From contig CP136896.1 in NCBI GenBank assembly GCA_034359265.1, forward strand, positions 34,462,001-34,526,000: a DNA stretch of 64,000 nucleotides, given 5' to 3'. The position numbers were made by a program, and so were the translations under genes. The notes beneath the pieces are model-generated. The model had not been told where the DNA came from and made no database searches. It was given only the letters and a program-made list of their open reading frames with translations. This DNA is from Canna indica (lineage: Eukaryota; Streptophyta; Magnoliopsida; Zingiberales; Cannaceae). Of the stretch, positions 13,401 to 22,415 are shown in pieces; the stretch's first letter is position 1; every line of letters begins with the position of its first letter.

Positions 13401-16123
13401 TATTTGAGTCCCTCCAAAAGAAATAGCAAATAGATTCATGTAATGGTCATACTTAGTTTCTGAACATTTTTTGTTCCTTATAGGATAATAGAGGGCATAG
13501 CCGACGACTTTTATTATTATAGAGAAAAAGGGCACTTACATATTACATTGAGTATGAAGTATTCTAGAGATGAGATGCCTCTGCAAATAAAGAGAAACAG
13601 AACTGTATGTTGCTAATAGGGGATGTACACTGTACCAGGTTGACAGCCTCTTCCGAACTACTGTACCTGGCATTTTCGCAATAGGGGATGTAGCAGCATT
13701 TCCATTGAAGGTGTCTACTTTTTTTTCTTTTTAACCCTCATATGGAACTGCTACTATATTTGAGCTATTCCTGCTAGATTTACAACCGAATGGCAAGAGT
13801 AGAACATGTTGATCATGCTCGAAAGTCTGCACAACACTGTGTCAAAACACTTCTTACTGCAAATACTCAACCGTAAGCTGATTCACTTACTGCAAAGTTC
13901 GGACATGTACATCTACTTTTAGTGACCACTCATCTTTCCACTAACTTTTATAATCAATTTGATTCAGATATGATTACCTGCCATTTTTCTATTCAAGAGT
14001 TTTTGAGTATGAAGGGAGCTCAAGGAAAGTATGGTGGCAATTTTATGGAGATAATGGTAAAACTTTAATCTGCAGCACTACATACTCTCTTTAAAGATAA
14101 TCATTTTTTCATCATTAGTCTTGAATTTTCTTTGAGCAGTTGGTGATGCAATTGAAATTGGAAACTTTGATCCAAAAGTTGCTGCATTCTGGCTCAATTC
14201 TGGTACTAAGAACTACATTATGGTTCAACTGTTGCAAGTTTCTTTTTCCATTTTTGTCTGAAAAGACACTTTCTATTTCTACAATTGTATTATTAGAATA
14301 TTTTTTCATTCTGATGTTTACTGTTGAAAATATTACAGATGATAGAGTAAAGGGAGTTTTCCTTGAAAGTGGGAGCCCTGAGGTAATTCTAACTTCTCAT
14401 TCTAAGATTAATTAAATACTAACCTCGTATTGTAGTAATAAGTTATCAAGTTCCAGTGACAATGCCTATGTGATATTTCTAAACATGAGAGTACTGAAAT
14501 ATTAAACTTTTTCGTATAAACATGGTGCATTTAGAATATGCCAAATTATAATGTATGTAGTGGTTGGTCTAGACCATTCAAATCTGGATTAAAAGGTAGG
14601 AGCTAGATGGATCAATTGTTGCCTCGTAACTAGGTAGTGCAACTACTTTGCATATTCCCACTGTATGTTATAATGCTTTTTATAACTATGCTTTCTGCTT
14701 GAAGCATAATCTTCTCCTAAGAATAGCTAAGCTGCTGAGGCTTGCTTATATTAGGCCATAGGCAACAGGAATGAATAAAATTTAAGGTTTTGATGATCCA
14801 AACTTGAAAACCCATAAAAAGGAATGAATAAAATTTAAGGTTTTGATGATCCAAACTTGAAAACCCATAAAAAGGAATTAATAAAATTCAAAAACTCAGA
14901 AACTCAAGTCTCATGTCTGTAGGTCAACCATTTGCTGATGTTGTGTTGAACAATGCTTCAGCCAAGGATTGATTGAAATGACCATTTTCAACACAGTCAA
15001 GTAGACCGGAGTTAATCCTACTTTACTCAAACATGATCCAACTAGCCCAACTTGCTTTATTACAATTCAACTACTAAAGCATAGTGCAATATGAAGCAAT
15101 GAAGACTCGTCGTGAATTCGTGATTGTTGTGCCAAGTAGGACTCTTGTAGAAGAAATCAATATGATGATGATGAATTTGGTTTTTTGATCCTCATCTGCA
15201 ATATTGAAACAATTAAATTTGGTTGAAGGAGCTATTGAAAGGCTGCAATAGCAGCGCATAATGTAGAAAATATCTATTAAACTTCAGAAAATATATGTTT
15301 TCTCCTAGTTGAGAGCTTTTAGGCTCGATTGGAAGTCATTTGGGTTCCCATCCACAAACTGAAATTTTTGTCTTGGTGATGCAATGCTTTACATATCCAA
15401 TGATGGGATCTTCATTTTGACCCTCAAACATGAAATTCAATTTCAGGATTTGCATGAGTTAGCTCTAATCTGTCTGTGAAGAAATTGTTATATTGAGATA
15501 TCTATCTTGGCTAGAGAAAACTTTGTAAACCCAGTATGGTTTTCTACATACTGTTGACAAGGCCCTTGCAAGAAGCACTGGGAAGACAACCTTGTTTCTA
15601 CATAAATTTTGGTGTCTTTCTTTGTGGTTGCTTTTTTGCTATTACTTTTGTCACTCAATTTGTTTGGTGCAAGATATTTAATACACAAAAGGGAAAACTT
15701 GGTTGTGATATATCCTTAGAATCATGTATTATCCAGACAGTAGTCAGATCTAAATTCATTTTCCTAGTTTGAGGCTGGCTTTATGATACCGATTAGGAGA
15801 TCTTGCCTGAGACTGAGTTGGACCAAGTGACTGTATCTTTGTTTATTTGTCTTTTATCCAGTGTGATAATTATTTGATTTCATTGGGCTAATTTGCTCTT
15901 TGGTCAAATATTCTTTTAACAAAGAATCAATTAGAATTGCATATTTTACAGTTTTGTTCGTACAATAATAATACCCTCATAAACATTCGCAATATCTGAT
16001 ACTTTTCAGGAGTTTGCCATTCTTCCAACTCTTGCTAAATCCCAACCGGTTGTTGATAGAGCCAAGCTTCAAAGTGCATCATCAGTGGAGGAAGCTTTGG
16101 AAATTGTAAAATCAAGCTTATAA
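1376..16123 (+). CDS. MDAR: Monodehydroascorbate reductase, organellar (MDAR5/6-like) class, 3' part, ten exons
   Basis: Flavoenzyme that reduces monodehydroascorbate to ascorbate with NAD(P)H (ascorbate-glutathione cycle). Exons: 1376-1465, 11410-11511, 11596-11685, 12670-12750, 13639-13710, 13778-13872, 13968-14056, 14140-14202, 14339-14382, 16010-16123. All introns are GT-AG and the joined frame is open for 279 residues to TAA. Visible motifs: the NAD(P)-binding Rossmann loop VVVIGGGYIGMEVA at the start, the second FAD-contact motif GIFAIGDVAAFPLK, then RVEHVDHARKSAQHCVK and WWQFYGDN. The C-terminus ends SSVEEALEIVKSSL. From family knowledge, the IGDVAAFPLKIY segment and this C-terminus resemble the chloroplast/mitochondrial isoform (Arabidopsis MDAR6) more than the cytosolic ones. 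The transit peptide and N-terminal FAD domain lie before the window. No lesion is seen in the visible exons, so the gene is probably functional despite a very large first visible intron. Confidence 0.93.
1935..3480. mobile_element. Outer inverted-repeat (foldback) element, ends approximate
   Basis: The left arm, around 1958-2062, contains AATTGATACCAATTG followed by TATCCAT. Its inverted counterpart lies around 3237-3452 (ATGGATTCAATTGGTATCAA). The arms also share a TGACATGTCA-like stretch and an ATGCTGA block. The MULE-like element at 2072-3227 sits inside. The outer ends could not be fixed and no target duplication was confirmed. No coding capacity. Confidence 0.5.
2072..3227. mobile_element. 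MULE-like non-autonomous foldback element with 9-bp target duplication
   Basis: The ends are GGGAAAAGGTACAAAAATGC (left) and its complement at the right (3208-3227). The direct repeat AATTATTTT flanks the element exactly at 2063-2071 and 3228-3236; a 9-bp duplication is the Mutator-superfamily signature. The long arms consist of a roughly 30-bp motif (GGGTACTAAAATGCCCCTAA) repeated several times, then a matching inner arm (2460-2570 against 2735-2850). The centre (about 2590-2735) holds an AT-rich stretch rich in CGGTTAATCGAA and ending CACCCCTA, like a hAT terminus. It has no open frame of interest, so any movement would have needed an outside transposase. Confidence 0.8.
3481..4559. other. 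Intronic sequence without recognisable gene
   Basis: Only unassigned open frames are present. An ATG at 3555 (+) opens a Ser/Thr-rich stretch of about 29 codons (starting MISKSSTSSSSIIST) that reads like a plastid transit peptide but stops at TAG. A 69-codon frame at 3663-3872 (-) and a 79-codon frame at 4156-4395 (-) show no known domain. The left edge of the copia relic may extend in here but could not be recognised. Confidence 0.4.
4560..5513 (-). pseudogene. Decayed Ty1/copia pol relic: protease, GAG-pre-integrase and integrase pieces
   Basis: Read on the minus strand from 5513 downward: a protease active-site region SWILDSRASNH (normal DSGA altered to DSRA), a GAG-pre-integrase segment WHYHLGHPCVNKFKS with FQCEACQLGKHHR-like sequence, then the integrase start YFVTFIDDHTRMTW (about 4835-4875), and VECKNRHLL with its downstream integrase piece (about 4600-4775). 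Many stops and frameshifts are present, plus a 55-bp internal duplication. The gag part of the same element lies beyond the later insertions at 10266-10530. This is the oldest layer of the nest. Confidence 0.75.
4986..5095. repeat. 55-bp tandem duplication inside the copia relic
   Basis: Two adjacent 55-bp copies, 4986-5040 and 5041-5095, both starting GACAAGCTTC and differing at only a few positions. It duplicates part of the GAG-pre-integrase coding region; 55 is not a multiple of three, so it also breaks the frame. Confidence 0.9.
5519..5730 (-). repeat. 3' LTR of short copia element
   Basis: 212 bp, the downstream LTR in the element's minus orientation. It starts TGTAGAATTTGAAGA on the + strand and ends TTAGTCAACA. 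It differs from the other LTR at a modest number of positions, so the insertion is fairly old. Confidence 0.93.
5731..5742 (-). other. Polypurine tract of short copia element
   Basis: On the minus strand TTGAGAGGGAG directly abuts the 3' LTR, the position of the plus-strand primer in LTR retrotransposons. The TGA that would end pol (5738-5740) overlaps it. Confidence 0.75.
5738..6530 (-). pseudogene. Copia pol tail: end of RT and RNase H, broken
   Basis: Pieces in order on the minus strand: an RT-tail repeat IYPRSLG-like remnant near 6530; GRYRRLVGRLIYLSHTRPDI and onward (6247-6447); and RNase H TWKSKKQSVVARSSCEAKY with CDNKAAISIAHN and HDRTKHIE (5908-6171). The RNase H end is broken by a direct duplication of about 28 bp around 5908-5965, and the final part (ending about 5740) is in another frame. 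The RT catalytic core with YVDD is absent. Confidence 0.8.
6531..6808 (-). pseudogene. GAG-pre-integrase stub and deletion junction of copia pol
   Basis: The minus strand encodes GRLQDGLYMIEGS and EIIQWHRRLGHPS (about 6640-6790) with frame breaks, then passes straight to RT-tail sequence near 6560. The integrase catalytic domain and the front of the RT, normally well over 1.5 kb, are therefore missing at about 6560-6600. Confidence 0.65.
6809..7258 (-). pseudogene. Copia aspartic protease region with altered active site
   Basis: 149 codons. After a short gag tail it carries SWITDFGANRHMAG, where plant copia proteases normally have D-S-G-A-S. The serine is replaced by phenylalanine, and the last residues lose similarity. 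Probably inactive. Confidence 0.75.
7321..8109 (-). pseudogene. Copia gag in two frames
   Basis: The N-terminal part (7816-8109) reads SPVKFDGNNYLAWSRSCLLF, the typical start of the copia gag core. The second part (7321-7725) continues with LSDLWQELDYY and YDFLAGLNNDYDHIRAQVLG and ends in a CCHC zinc knuckle CDYCGKPRHTKETC (C-X2-C-X4-H-X4-C). The halves are separated by about 90 bp with a frame break. Gag forms the virus-like particle and binds element RNA. Confidence 0.85.
8390..8401 (-). other. Primer-binding site of short copia element
   Basis: On the minus strand TGGTATCAGAGC immediately follows the 5' LTR, complementary to the 3' end of initiator methionine tRNA, as usual in plant copia elements. 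Confidence 0.9.
8402..8613 (-). repeat. 5' LTR of short copia element
   Basis: 212-bp partner of the LTR at 5519-5730, followed by the target duplication GACAA at 8614-8618. Confidence 0.93.
8909..9095. repeat. Short palindromic tandem repeats (GACAGCAC / GTGCTGTC)
   Basis: Units of about 21-23 bp built from TGACAGCACA, TGCTGTC and an A7 run are repeated head to tail, then give way to CAGTGCTGTCAAAACAGTGC variants. The unit is itself partly palindromic. It lies inside the hAT-like block and gives rise to spurious Cys/Ser-rich frames on the minus strand. Confidence 0.75.
9355..10156. mobile_element. Nested inverted-repeat element with TTGTCAAAGG ends
   Basis: The left end TTGTCAAAGGTGCTAGGCAC is inverted at the right (GCGCCTTTGACAA ending 10156). 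Both ends are GC-rich with AGGCGCAAGG-type motifs, while the middle is AT-rich and contains a T run of about 20 (9944-9963). It splits a stretch of GGTACC-rich sequence of the surrounding block. No clear target duplication, no coding. Confidence 0.5.
10266..10530 (-). pseudogene. Gag tail of the old copia relic
   Basis: On the minus strand an open stretch encodes VVHAATSTQTSQNTSS, ISKAEYEEFLQAKFSSTTS and so on, the linker usually found between the gag zinc knuckle and the protease in copia polyproteins. It ends at the hAT target duplication; the next part of the protein resumes at 5513. The region above about 10400 is broken. Confidence 0.65.
10589..11133. mobile_element. Small non-autonomous hAT element with perfect 8-bp target duplication
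   Basis: Termini TAGTGGTGAGCA (left) and TGCTCACCCCTA (right; complement TAGGGGTGAGCA). The direct repeat TTCTCCTA flanks at 10581-10588 and 11134-11141. The arms are rich in CGGTTAATTCGGTT and its inverse, giving strong foldback potential. 545 bp, no coding. The same CACCCCTA-type end is seen in the middle of the element at 2072-3227. Confidence 0.85.
11410..11511 (+). CDS. MDAR: MDAR exon b
   Basis: Thirty-four codons, phase 0. It starts VIFPEEHIMPRLFTPSIA and ends NGMKFIK. It continues directly from the NLDTT end of the previous exon, as expected for the family (NLDTT followed by the V-F-P-E strand). Acceptor TAATAG, donor GTAACT. Confidence 0.93.
11596..11685 (+). CDS. MDAR: MDAR exon c
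   Basis: Thirty codons, phase 0, from GVLVDKLAAGPDGRV to SIIEADT. The EADT end leads into the conserved V-GIGAKP strand of the next exon. Acceptor CTCAG, donor GTATGT. The intron before it is only 84 bp. Confidence 0.93.
11686..12669 (+). other. MDAR intron between exons c and d
   Basis: Nearly 1 kb, AT-rich. It contains an ATT microsatellite at about 11925-11957 and no recognised transposon. Confidence 0.7.
11925..11957. repeat. ATT trinucleotide microsatellite
   Basis: About ten ATT units with interruptions, inside an MDAR intron. Confidence 0.8.
12670..12750 (+). CDS. MDAR: MDAR exon d
   Basis: Twenty-seven codons, phase 0. It contains VIVGIGAKPVVSPFED and ends NVGGIQ, the end of the NAD-binding domain. 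Acceptor CTGCAG, donor GTTTTT (weaker than consensus). Confidence 0.93.
13186..13303 (-). mobile_element. Au-type SINE fragment (3' body)
   Basis: On the + strand GGGTGACCCAGTGCACGAAG, then GGGGAGGGTTG, TGTACGCAGTCTTCCCCTGC and GAGGCTGTTTCC follow in the order known from plant Au SINEs, so the SINE is on the minus strand. The tRNA-like 5' part with A and B boxes is missing. It lies in the intron between exons d and e. Confidence 0.65.
13639..13710 (+). CDS. MDAR: MDAR exon e (second FAD motif)
   Basis: Twenty-four codons, phase 0. VDSLFRTTVPGIFAIGDVAA carries the GD motif that contacts FAD ribityl/phosphate in this flavoprotein family. Acceptor ACCAG, donor GTGTCT. Confidence 0.93.
13778..13872 (+). 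CDS. MDAR: MDAR exon f
   Basis: Thirty-one codons plus two bases. It encodes IYNRMARVEHVDHARKSA and onward, the interface helix typical of MDAR. The preceding intron is only 67 bp. Donor GTAAGC. Confidence 0.92.
13968..14056 (+). CDS. MDAR: MDAR exon g
   Basis: It completes the split proline codon, then encodes YDYLPFFYSRVFEYEGSRK and WWQFYGDN, and ends after the first base of the next codon. Acceptor TTCAG, donor GTAAAA. Confidence 0.92.
14140..14202 (+). CDS. MDAR: MDAR exon h
   Basis: Encodes VGDAIEIGNFDPKVAAFWLN and ends in S plus one base. Acceptor GAGCAG, donor GTACTA. Confidence 0.92.
14339..14382 (+). CDS. MDAR: MDAR exon i
   Basis: Short exon that completes the split codon and encodes DRVKGVFLESGSPE. 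Acceptor TTACAG, donor GTAATT. Confidence 0.9.
14383..16009 (+). other. Last MDAR intron
   Basis: 1.6 kb between GTAATT and TTTTCAG. Apart from the 53-bp duplication nothing is recognised; frames such as 15536-15772 have no domain. Confidence 0.75.
14768..14873. repeat. Perfect 53-bp tandem duplication in the last MDAR intron
   Basis: Copies 14768-14820 and 14821-14873 are identical (both start GGAATGAATAAAATTTAAGG). A third partial copy follows as GGAATTAATAAAATTCAAAA. Identity implies a recent slippage event. Confidence 0.93.
16010..16123 (+). CDS. MDAR: MDAR last exon, C-terminus and TAA
   Basis: Thirty-seven codons plus stop. It begins EFAILPTLAKSQPVVDRAKL and ends EEALEIVKSSL. Acceptor TTTTCAG. 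It follows a 1.6-kb intron. Confidence 0.93.
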   Translation, partial: EFAILPTLAKSQPVVDRAKLQSASSVEEALEIVKSSL

Positions 16124-17012
16124 GGACAATAATTCAGGCTTTTCTAGTCATTTACTTATGTAATATTCTAATTTCCTAGTTTTTCTCACGCTGAACGATT
16201 TAGAGATATTCTTGTTGAATGTAGAAGTCCTAATTTCTTAGGGTGGACTATATGAATATTTTCAACATTGAGCTCTGCAAGGCAATGTCATTTGACGATT
16301 TGAATTATATATTCATCATTACTTTGTCGTTTAATTGTGATGTTAATTCTATATTTTCCTTTTTTCCAAGGGAAGCAGTAGACATTGAACATAATTTTGA
16401 TAGTCGTTTCGGTTTTTTGTTATTTGGTTATTTATTTGAAAACTTAATTTTGTTTGATTATTCATCTTCATTCTAATTTAATTGTAATGTTTTTTGATCA
16501 TAATCCATTTACAAGTAACGAATTACATTGTGATTAGAAGTAGGTACAGTTAGCTTTTGATTGTCTTCTATTGCTTAATTAATTGTTATTTCAATCAGTT
16601 GTGACATTATATAATACAGAGACGTCAATTTCTTAATCAATAGGTTTAACCAAATGTCATATTATATTTTGAGTATTTATTTAAATATATCCTGAAGAAC
16701 ATTGTGTTTTCGTAAATTTATTCAATTCATTAAGTTGTTCTAATTGCATCATTATATTTGTTTCCATCATTTTTTGCTGGTAGTCTTGTTAAAGTAATAG
16801 TGTGACATGCCAACATGGAAAAAATAATATTTTAATATAAATTATTTAAATATTTCATGTCACTGTTTTGTTTTGCTCTTTTTTAAATTATCTTGAGTAT
16901 CCCACTTGATCTTCCTTCATAGCGCGATAAATGTTATGCATACAAATATCTAAGTTGGTTGTATTTTGCTTCGTAGTCTTATGAAAGTTAGTTCAGACAG
17001 TAGTGAGTCTAA
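16124..17012. other. MDAR 3' flank, no gene seen
   Basis: AT-rich sequence that should include the MDAR 3' UTR. No confident polyadenylation signal, RNA gene or transposon was recognised. It ends at the target triplet TAA (17010-17012) of the Harbinger element. Confidence 0.6.
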
Positions 17013-17182
17013 GGGCTCGTTTGGTTGACATAATTTTCTGCAGGAAATTTTACTTCCAACGAAATTATGTTTTTGTATCTTGTAGGTTGACTCATTTCCT
17101 GTGTTTCGCAGGAAGTGGAATTATCTTAGGAAATACAATTTTCTACAAAGTGCAGAAAGTAGCTTACCTAGGGAGACCTAGG

Positions 17183-18960
17183 TAAGTTATAATTCCTATG
17201 TCGTCACAAAAAAAAAACAGACAATTTTACCCTTCACTTGGGTATCTGTACGTTGAGTCTTCTCTCGCCAAATATTCTCTGTGTGACTCATCGTCTTCGC
17301 TCTCACCTGCGACAGCGTCGTCTTTTCGTCTCTCACTTGCGGCACAGTGGTCGTCTCTCAGGTAACCAAGCCCTCTCTTCTCTCTCTTTCTCATATGGTA
17401 TTTTGCTCCTCCCCTTGCTATTCTTCGGTGATGCAATCATCTCTCGTTCATGGGGTGTTCGTGCATGATGAGAAAAACCAGAGTCAACATCCTCCATTAC
17501 TGCACGTCGCCTCTCCTCTCTCTATTTTTTACTGCAATCCTCTCTCTGTTTTTGTACTGCAAAGTGGAGAAGCCCTCTCATATGCAAAGTGCAAAAGTCA
17601 TGTCTCTGTACGGGATCCCTTTTTGTACTGCATCGCCCCATATTAATCTCACCCAACTCCTTCCCCTCACTCATCCTCCATGATTAGATTTTCAAGGTTT
17701 AATAAGGATTATATCCTTCTGCTAAATTTTAGGGTTATTGTAACTTTAAAAACTAACCCATTTGGATATGATGTGTGCGACTTGTAGTTGTATGAAGGAT
17801 AAGACCATGGAGTTATATAGATGAATTTGATTAATATATATATATACTTGGTCAGCAAATCCTTTAGTGGGAATCAACAAGAGTTGAGAAAAGAAATTAA
17901 TTGGTAGTGTTAGGAGAGATTTCTAAAATTAATTGGTAGAGAGGAGAAATTAATTGGTAAGTAGTTCCTTTCATGAGATTTCTTGGCGGAGTTGAGAAAA
18001 GAAACATAGTATAAATTTTTGCTAAAGAATTCTTGATATGTACATCAGAAATTGACAGCTTATAGAAATTACTATACTTTAATTATTCTTGCTATATATC
18101 AGAACTAAACCTCAAGCATCAAAGCTCATTTAGATAGAATAGGAAACAACTCATGGAGGAGAAAAACCTCAAGCATCAAAGCTCATTTAGATAGAACTGT
18201 GGCCAGCCATTCCATGAAGGTGTTGCTAGAAAAACATAAAGCTCATTTAGATAGGAATTGGATAAAGTTAATCTAACAAAAGAACATGTGGCCCAACCAT
18301 TCCTTGAAGGTGTTGCTAGAACTGGTTTATTCAAGTTTGTTCACTGTTATCATCAATATATCCTTATAAAATTGCTGTTAGAAATTTCATTTGTTGCTCA
18401 TTTAGATAGAGATTATTTTAAGGGAATTCATTCTTGTAAGAGCGAAATGATGCAGTAGAGTCCAATAGGTAGTTCTCTTGGTTCAAGTCCATGAAGGAAA
18501 GCAGTAGAGTCTATTAGAGTCTAATAGGTAGTTCTCTTGGTTCTCTTGGTTCAGTTCTCTTGGTGAATACAACATGTAGATGCATACCTGAGGCTTCACT
18601 TTAACAATGAATTGACAGTATTTAAAGATTACACAAGCAATTTCTAATAGTATGCCATGTTCTATGGAACTTTTGATCAATAGGTAAGTATTGTTTTTCT
18701 TCTGTAGCATGTAAGTTAATAGTATTATGCTTCAACATTTCCTCATTGTTCAAGTTATGACACACTTTCTTTGCTTAGATGGATATGGAGCATATGATAA
18801 ACCTCCTTTAACCCTTAGGTTCTCAATCTTATACATAATATGTTGAGCATAATATGTTGTAGTTGTTTCTTATTAATTTCTTTATTTCCAGTTGGACCAT
18901 AAATATTCATTATATTGTTTCTTGTTGTTTATTGAATCAATTTTTTTATATATTATTCAG
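17183..18960 (+). other. 5' non-coding part of the Harbinger element
   Basis: Pyrimidine-rich (TCTCTC, CTCTCTC) between 17250 and 17680, then AT-rich. Local imperfect duplications occur: CATCAAAGCTCATTTAGATA recurs at about 18117-18260, and TAGGTAGTTCTCTTGGTTC at about 18467 and 18526. No domain was recognised in the frames here. Confidence 0.55.
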
Positions 18961-18962
18961 CT

Positions 18963-20355
18963 ATGGCTCGGCTACCATTGAATCAAAAGAAGAAGATGAC
19001 TATTGCATGTATTGCAATATTCAATCAAATAATCAATATGTTGATAGACATTTTGGTTGAGTTGATGGATCTTCTTTTTATTCAAAATGTTAGAGTGCCA
19101 AGGTCCATTAAATATGCATATGATCCTTCCTCCAATGAAAGGTCTTACGCTAGGTTTCTAAACCTTAGACTGATGATTGAAGAGAGTGATATAACTTGTT
19201 TGGATAACCTAAGGATGGATAGGGCTTGCTTCCACAAATATGTGAGATGCTTAGGGATGTTGGCAAGTTGCAAGGAACTAGGAATACAAAAGTAGAGGAA
19301 ATAGTTGCTATTTTTCTATTTATACTCTCCTATAATACAAAAAATAGAAGAACTCAATTATATTTCAGAAGGAGTGGTGATATAATATCTAGACATTTCA
19401 ATTCAGTTCTCAATGTCATCCTAAAATGTCATCATATTCTACTAAAGAAGCCTGAACCAGTGACAGAAAATTATCAAGATGAGAGGTGGAAATGTTTTAA
19501 GGTGAGCTAACAGTTTTCAAACAAATAGTTCATTTTTGATAAAGTGGAGGATATAACATTCCCCTATTGTATTTCTTTTGTAGAATTGCTTAGGTGCCTT
19601 GGATGGAACACATATTAAGCTCCGCGTTGGAGAAAATGACAAAGTAAGGTATAGAAATAGAAAAGGGGAGATCACTACTAATGTGTTGAGAGTGTGTACA
19701 CGAGATTTAAAATTTGTCTATGTTCTACCTGGTTGGGAGGGTTCGGCACATAACAATAGAGTACTTCGAGATGCACTTTCAAGAAAAAATCCTTTCAAAG
19801 TCCCACAAGGTAATATAATAAGTGATTCTTTACTTTTTTACATAGCTAAAATTCTTTGAAAATCTCATACGATAATGTAATAAGTGAACTTTTACATCGT
19901 TGTTTCTAGGCTACTACTACTTATGTGATGCTGGATACATGAATTGTGAGGGATTTTAAACACCTTTTAGAGACCAAAGGTATCATTTGAGTGTGTGGAA
20001 GAGTGGTGCTCAACCAACATCGGCCAAGGAGTATTATAACGTGAAGCATTCTCTAGCAAGAAATGTCATAGAGCGGTGTTTTGGTTTATTAAAATTGAGA
20101 TGGGGTATCTTAAGATGCACCACTTGGTATCCGATCAAAACCATGGGTAGAATTATTTTAGCATGTGCATTGTTACATAATTTTATTAGAACATACATGA
20201 GTGTAGATCCATTGGAACCTTTTGTTGAGGATGATGATGAAGAAGAGAATGATGAACGTAACATTGAGATTCTTGAGCCAAGCACCGCATGGAATACATT
20301 TAGAAAAGATCTCTCTAATGAAATGTACAATGCATGGTTGCAAACAAGACATTGA
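18963..20355 (+). pseudogene. PIF/Harbinger transposase (DDE_Tnp_4), frameshift and stop
   Basis: Three exons fit: 18963-19501, 19584-19809 and 19910-20355, with GT-AG introns matching the usual place before NCLGALDGTH. The N-terminal helical region gives RSIKYAYDPSSNERSYARF and so on. The catalytic domain shows ALDGTHIKL (first D), LCDAGYMN (second D) and VIERCFGLLKLRWGIL (E). Lesions: a one-base frameshift near 19236-19240, where the frame leaves KYV and resumes as CEMLRDVGKL, and an in-frame TAA after NCEGF at about 19957-19959. The C-terminal acidic tail ends at TGA 20353-20355. Confidence 0.88.
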
Positions 20356-20471
20356 TGACTATGTACTAATTATTTCTTTTTAATATAGTTATCTTTTATT
20401 ATTCTATGAAACAGTTCATGTATATGTTGTTATGAAATTGAATGACCTTTGTTTTTGTGTATGATGTAGAG

Positions 20472-21388
20472 ATGAGCCAATATAAAGTCCAAGCAAAATC
20501 CAAACAAGTTGGTAACAATAACAACCATACTAGACCATGTGTTAGGTGGGGGTCACTGAGGACCAAGCACTTATTAGTGCACTAAATGACCTTATGGATT
20601 ATGGTGGTTGGAAAGCTGATAATGGCCAATTCAAAAGCGGTGCATATGCCAAGCTTAAAATGCTTATGGAACAAAAGCTTCCTAGATGTGGAATGAAAGC
20701 TAAACCACATATTGAGTCTAGAGTGAAGTTGCTATGAAATCTATTTAATGCTATTGCTGAGATGCTAGGTCTAAATGCTAGTGGGTTTGGATGGAACGAT
20801 GAAGATAAATTTGTGACATGTCCAAAAGAAGTTTGGGATGAATGGGTGAAGGTAATATTTCATGTTTTTTTAAAATAAAAGGTTTACCTTGCTTGCTGAT
20901 TAACTTTATCTTTTATAACATGTTCATTTCTTATTTTGTTGCAGAGTCATAAAAATGCTATTGGTTTAAGAAATAAGCCTTTTCCATTTTTTGATGATTT
21001 GGCTAAATTTTTTGGAAAAGATAGGGCTACAGGAGAAAGTGCTGAAGGTCCGGAAGATGCTATAGAGAGAATTGACGAAGAAGAGAGAGGTGGACAATAT
21101 GAGCAAGATGTCACTCCCATTGACCTAGAGGAGATCAATATCATGGATGAACATCCAATCTCTGAAAATCCAATAATGCTTGAACGTTAAACTCCTCCAA
21201 TTACACCTTCAGGAAGTAGAAACACCAAGAGGGCAAGGATTGAAACTATAGAAGCGTTGAAAGAATATTCGACTAAAATTGATAAAATGAGTGATGTGAT
21301 GCAAAATGCTGTTGATCATATAGGGCGTCTAGCTAATTGTTTCCAGCATGAGTCAGATTTTGCAAATAGAAGACTACAAGTAACGTGA
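20472..21388 (+). pseudogene. Harbinger Myb/SANT-like DNA-binding protein, broken
   Basis: The partner protein of PIF/Harbinger transposase, thought to bind element ends. It begins MSQYKVQAKS. The SANT-like part DQALISALNDLMDYGGWK is in another frame from the start, then GFGWNDEDKFVTCPKEVWDEW to a donor at 20852. The second exon from 20945 (acceptor TTGCAG) gives SHKNAIGLRNKPFPFFDDLA and an acidic linker. Lesions: a frame change near 20548, TGA after VKLL at about 20736, and TAA after MLER at 21188-21190. The reading resumes as TPPITPSGSRNTKRARI to TGA at 21386-21388. Confidence 0.8.
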
Positions 21389-22316
21389 AGTTATGAAGAT
21401 TGAAGGGTTAACTCATGAGGAAGTGATAATTGCATCGAGGAAGATTGCACTTAATCCTTTGGAAGTTGATTTCTTTTTTACTCTTCTAGAAGATTATAGA
21501 GCTACATATGTACGAAGCTTGTTGCTTTGAGATTATTTGATGACATTTGGTACTATCTTAGCATTTTGTTTAGTCTGATGGTCTTGTTGTTTGGACTATA
21601 GTTTACTTTTTAAACTCAACAACACTTGATTTATTAATGATGTTTGGACTATAATTTACTTTTTAAACTTGTCTTCTTAAGGACTCAATTACAAATTGAT
21701 TGTGTTCTTAAGCTGCCTTTTGTATCATTTATGGATGTCATGCTTTGGACATACCATGTATTTTGATCATTACAGGTGTTAAGTCTCACTTTCTTTACTA
21801 GTTCTAAGAGTGATACTTGTACCTTTTATTTTGTTATATTATGACATTGTTAAACATTTGAACTTATAGTTGGTTTCTATCTTTTTTAGACTTTTTTGGT
21901 TCCAAATTACTATGTTGTAAATAATTTGAAAATGATGCAGGCAAGTAGAGGTGGTAGTGTATCTTCTTACACATCAATGTAATTAAATGCATTTGAACAT
22001 CTTTTGTCATTATCATATGAAATTATGAACCATCGAGTTCCCTAGTTGATATGCAAACTGGGATAGTTCTTTTAATTTGTACAAATTTTTTTAATTGTTC
22101 CTCATAAAAAAGTTTGTGCAATTGTGCAAAAAAATTGCATAAACTAGACTTAAAAAATATTTTTCATCAATTTTATCATATATAATTTGTTATATCTAAT
22201 ATATGAACATATAATATTAATTATATATCTAGAATATATATGAAAAAAAATAAAATATTAATTTATATATAAAGGGTATTTTGGTCATTTGAAAGATACT
22301 TTTCGGGAAGTACCAA
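21389..22316 (+). other. 3' non-coding part of the Harbinger element
   Basis: AT-rich, with the repeated phrase TTTGGACTATA(G/A)TTTACTTT at about 21590 and 21645. No gene recognised. Confidence 0.55.
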
Positions 22317-22415
22317 TGTCAACCAAACATATTGTGGTGTAGAAAGTACAACTTACTATGTAGTTACTTTATGTCAACCAAACATATTTTTACTACTTCC
22401 TAGGAAATGCATATG

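Noticed and set aside
17227..17683. Several overlapping frames on both strands in the Harbinger 5' region
   Set aside because: They arise from CT-rich sequence; none shows a domain and they overlap each other in different frames.
20034..20330. 98-codon minus-strand serine-rich frame
   Set aside because: Shadow of the acidic C-terminus of the Harbinger transposase on the other strand.
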